A stretch of DNA of 7,543 bases. Origin: Lachnospiraceae bacterium (GTDB lineage: Bacteria; Bacillota; Clostridia; Lachnospirales; Lachnospiraceae). Shown here piece by piece: positions 5,592 to 7,543 of the stretch. The position numbers were made by a program, and so were the translations under genes. The first letter of the stretch is position 1; each line of letters starts with the position of its first letter. The notes under the pieces were generated by a model that was given only the letters and a program-made list of their open reading frames with translations, made no database searches and had not been told where the DNA came from. The stretch covers positions 1 through 7,543 of the forward strand of contig JAFUXY010000285.1 of assembly GCA_017477005.1 (NCBI GenBank), given 5' to 3'.

Positions 5592-5618
5592 ACATAGTTG
5601 TGATAAGGAGGTAGGAGT

Positions 5619-5969
5619 ATGATAGCTCAGGAAGTGATCAGAGAAATTGAGCGGGAACAGCTCAGAGATGATATTACAGAATTTCATGTAGGCGATACCG
5701 TGCGTGTGCATGCGAAGATCAAGGAAGGAAACCGCGAGCGTATTCAGGTTTTCGAAGGGACGGTGCTGAAGCGTCAGGGCGGAAGCAGCCGCGAGACATT
5801 CACGGTTCGGAAGTTTTCAAACGGAGTAGGCGTGGAAAAGACCTGGCCGGTTCACAGCCCGAGTGTGGCGAAGATCGAAGTGGTTCGTCGCGGAAAGGTG
5901 CGCCGTGCGAAATTGTATTACCTTCGTGACCGTATTGGCAAGAAGGCCAAAGTCAAGGAAAAGGTATGA
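5619..5969 (+). CDS. rplS: 50S ribosomal protein L19
   Basis: L19 sits at the 30S-50S interface of the large subunit, near the aminoacyl-tRNA side. The 116-residue protein is of normal length and carries the family signatures [38 protein letters not shown] and [22 protein letters not shown] Trp is present where most homologues have Phe (EKTWPVHSP). The start is set by a perfect AAGGAGGT at 5605-5612, six bases before the ATG. It has its own likely promoter upstream and a strong intrinsic terminator 22 bases after the stop, so it can act as a monocistronic unit as well as the end of the operon starting at ylxM. Confidence 0.98.
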   Translation: MIAQEVIREIEREQLRDDITEFHVGDTVRVHAKIKEGNRERIQVFEGTVLKRQGGSSRETFTVRKFSNGVGVEKTWPVHSPSVAKIEVVRRGKVRRAKLYYLRDRIGKKAKVKEKV

Positions 5970-5990
5970 TACGGCTTTCGAGTGTAGGGG

Positions 5991-6026
5991 AAAAGTGCAA
6001 TCGGGTTCGGTTGTGCTTTTTCTTTT
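5991..6026 (+). terminator. Rho-independent terminator after rplS
   Basis: AAAAGTGCAATC (5991-6002) pairs with GGTTGTGCTTTT (6009-6020) as a 12-bp stem containing three G-U pairs, around the loop GGGTTC. A tract TTTTTCTTTT (6017-6026) follows. This is a standard intrinsic terminator and marks the end of the ylxM-rplS transcription unit, with possible partial readthrough into lepB. Confidence 0.88.
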
Positions 6027-6038
6027 ATATCGGCGCAG

Positions 6039-6701
6039 GTGAAGCGAAATAGAATTATGGCAGGAAACAATCGCAAAAGACACAAGACAAATCCGAATCC
6101 TCTTTTTTATCAATCAAAAAGAGTAAAAATAAAAAGAGGACTCAATTTTAGACGCAGACATCGAAAGCTGAATATCTCCCATGTACATCGAAAGGTTCTG
6201 CTGTTTTTGGAGATCGCTTTTGTGATTGCAGCGGCTTTTTTCGTGGCGGAAAGCTTTGGCATCCGGATCAAGGTGATCGGCGAGTCTATGGAACATACGT
6301 TGTCCGATGGAGATTCGGTGCTGCTCAATCGTCTGGGGACGGATTTTTTTGCACCGAAAAGCGGCAGCTTGGTGGCTTTTGTACCCGGTGGCAGCGAGGA
6401 TGCGTCCCCGTCGATCAAGCGTGTGATTGGCGTTCCGGGGGATTCTGTTCGCATCGAAAACGGGGCGATCTATGTCAATGATTCGTTGTATGGGGATGAA
6501 GCGCTGTCGGATTATATTGAGGAAGCCGGGCTGGCCGCCAACGAGATTGTTTTGGGGAAGAACGAATATTTCTGCATGGGCGACAATCGAAACAACAGCC
6601 AGGACAGTCGCTATGAATCCATTGGCAACATTCGCCGCCGGGAAATGCTTGGGACGGTGTGGTTTGTGTTTTCGGAGGATGGATTCGGATTTGTACAATA
6701 G
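6039..6701 (+). CDS. lepB: Type I signal peptidase with long basic N-terminus
   Basis: Signal peptidase I removes signal peptides from exported proteins at the outer face of the membrane. Counting from the GTG at 6039, the 220-residue protein has a cytoplasmic tail (1-52) with 19 Lys/Arg, one membrane helix (~53-70), the catalytic Ser83 in GESMEHTL, the general base Lys127 in IKRVIGVPGD, and GDNRNNSQDSR at 181-191. The Ser box reads SMEHTL instead of the common SMxPTL. The start is uncertain: neither the GTG at 6039 nor the ATG at 6057 (Met7) has a well-placed ribosome site; AGGTG at 6037-6041 overlaps the first and is 15 bases from the second. The tail makes it longer than most single-helix Gram-positive enzymes (~170-190 residues). 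It lies between rplS and rbgA, as in many Clostridia. Confidence 0.94.
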   Translation: MKRNRIMAGNNRKRHKTNPNPLFYQSKRVKIKRGLNFRRRHRKLNISHVHRKVLLFLEIAFVIAAAFFVAESFGIRIKVIGESMEHTLSDGDSVLLNRLGTDFFAPKSGSLVAFVPGGSEDASPSIKRVIGVPGDSVRIENGAIYVNDSLYGDEALSDYIEEAGLAANEIVLGKNEYFCMGDNRNNSQDSRYESIGNIRRREMLGTVWFVFSEDGFGFVQ

Positions 6702-6716
6702 AAGAGGCGATAATAA

Positions 6717-7543
6717 ATGAATATCCAATGGTATCCCGGCCATATGAACAAGGCCTTCCGGCAGATGAAGGAGGATCTGAAGCTGAACGACCTTCTGATT
6801 GAAATTTGTGACGCGCGCATACCGGTGTCCAGCCGCAATCCAGAAATTGCCAATCTAGCGCAGGGAAAGGAACGGATTGTTCTTTTGAATAAAAGTGACC
6901 TGGCGGATCCGACCGCTACGGATCGTTGGATCCGGCATTTCGAAAAAGAAGGCATATACGCGCTAGCGGTGGACGCACGGGCGAAGAAAACATTGCGAAA
7001 TCTCGATGCAGTAGTCGAACGCGCGATGGAGAAAAAACGCAAAAGAGACGAACAGAGAGGGATTCATCCCCGGCCGGTACGTTGCATGGTTGTGGGGATT
7101 CCCAACAGCGGAAAATCAACGTTTATCAATTCCTATGCGGGGAAGGCGCAGGCCAAGACGGGGAACAAGCCCGGTGTGACAAAAGGAAAACAATGGATCC
7201 GACCGAACAAGCATCTGGAGCTTTTGGACACGCCAGGGGTGCTTTGGCCCAAATTCGAAGACGAGACGGTCGGTCTGCATTTGGCGAGTGTGGGTTCGAT
7301 CCGGGATGAGTTGTTCGAAATCACGGATTTGGTGGGCGGTCTTTTAGAAATCCTATTTGAACGCTATCCAGACGCATTGGTGGAGACCTATGGCATCGAA
7401 AAGCAGGAGACCTTTGCCTTTTTGTCGGATTTTGCCGAGTCGCATGGATGCCTGCGTTCTGGCGGGATATTGGATATAGAGCGGGCAGGCAGGCTTCTTC
7501 TCAATGATTTTCGCAGTGGAAAATGGGGAAGGTTGAGCTTGGA
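6717..7543 (+). CDS. rbgA: Ribosome biogenesis GTPase RbgA (YlqF), 3' partial
   Basis: RbgA is a GTPase needed for late 50S assembly in Gram-positive bacteria. The window holds the first 275 codons; the family is about 280-290 residues, so only a few are missing. It has the circularly permuted GTPase order: G4 NKSD (58-61), the G5-like region VDARAKK (85-91), G1 GIPNSGKST (127-135), G2 Thr155 in PGVTKGKQW, and G3 DTPG (171-174). His9 in the opening NIQWYPGHM is the position reported as catalytic in B. subtilis RbgA. The C-terminal part (~190-275) is the helical RNA-binding domain, ending DFRSGKWGRLSL. The start follows AGAGG at 6703-6707, nine bases before the ATG at 6717 and two bases after the lepB stop. 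It is probably cotranscribed with lepB; rnhB often follows in related genomes but is out of view. Confidence 0.96.
   Translation, partial: MNIQWYPGHMNKAFRQMKEDLKLNDLLIEICDARIPVSSRNPEIANLAQGKERIVLLNKSDLADPTATDRWIRHFEKEGIYALAVDARAKKTLRNLDAVVERAMEKKRKRDEQRGIHPRPVRCMVVGIPNSGKSTFINSYAGKAQAKTGNKPGVTKGKQWIRPNKHLELLDTPGVLWPKFEDETVGLHLASVGSIRDELFEITDLVGGLLEILFERYPDALVETYGIEKQETFAFLSDFAESHGCLRSGGILDIERAGRLLLNDFRSGKWGRLSL

Overview
The window looks like a chromosomal segment of a Bacillota (Firmicutes) bacterium, most likely class Clostridia. The grounds are the gene order ylxM-ffh-rpsP-khpA-rimM-trmD-rplS-lepB-rbgA, the strong AGGAGG-type Shine-Dalgarno sites, consensus housekeeping promoters, and protein sequences of Gram-positive type. 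Base composition is moderate in the genes and AT-rich between them. I cannot name a genus from sequence alone.

Layout. Bases 1-714 hold a + strand gene for a protein with a J-domain-like C-terminus (HPD motif); its frame is open to the window edge. Bases 785-1711 (- strand, convergent with the first gene) encode a calcineurin-like metallophosphoesterase of the YkuE type. Bases 1712-2064 are a divergent intergenic region with no credible gene. It contains two adjacent stem-loops and then a fully consensus sigma-A promoter (TTGACA, 16 bp, TATAAT). From 2065 to the right edge runs the SRP/ribosome cluster on the + strand: ylxM, ffh, rpsP, khpA, rimM, trmD, rplS, a rho-independent terminator at 5991-6026, then lepB and rbgA. 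The rbgA stop codon lies beyond the window.

How the genes fit together. YlxM and Ffh belong to the signal recognition particle system, and LepB (signal peptidase I) cleaves the secreted proteins. RpsP (S16) and RplS (L19) are ribosomal proteins. RimM and RbgA are 30S and 50S assembly factors, TrmD makes m1G37 in tRNA, and KhpA is a small KH RNA-binding protein. The cluster thus joins ribosome production with membrane targeting of nascent chains. Genes are tightly packed, with short overlaps at ylxM/ffh and khpA/rimM. A second promoter with an extended -10 lies just before rplS.

The window is mainly a conserved housekeeping locus, and I see no new defence or mobile system. The points most worth a second look are: Glu instead of the catalytic Asp at TrmD position 169; the paired stem-loops before the ylxM promoter; an 8-codon reading frame whose stop overlaps the trmD start; a strongly basic N-terminal extension on LepB; and the unassigned J-domain protein at the left edge.
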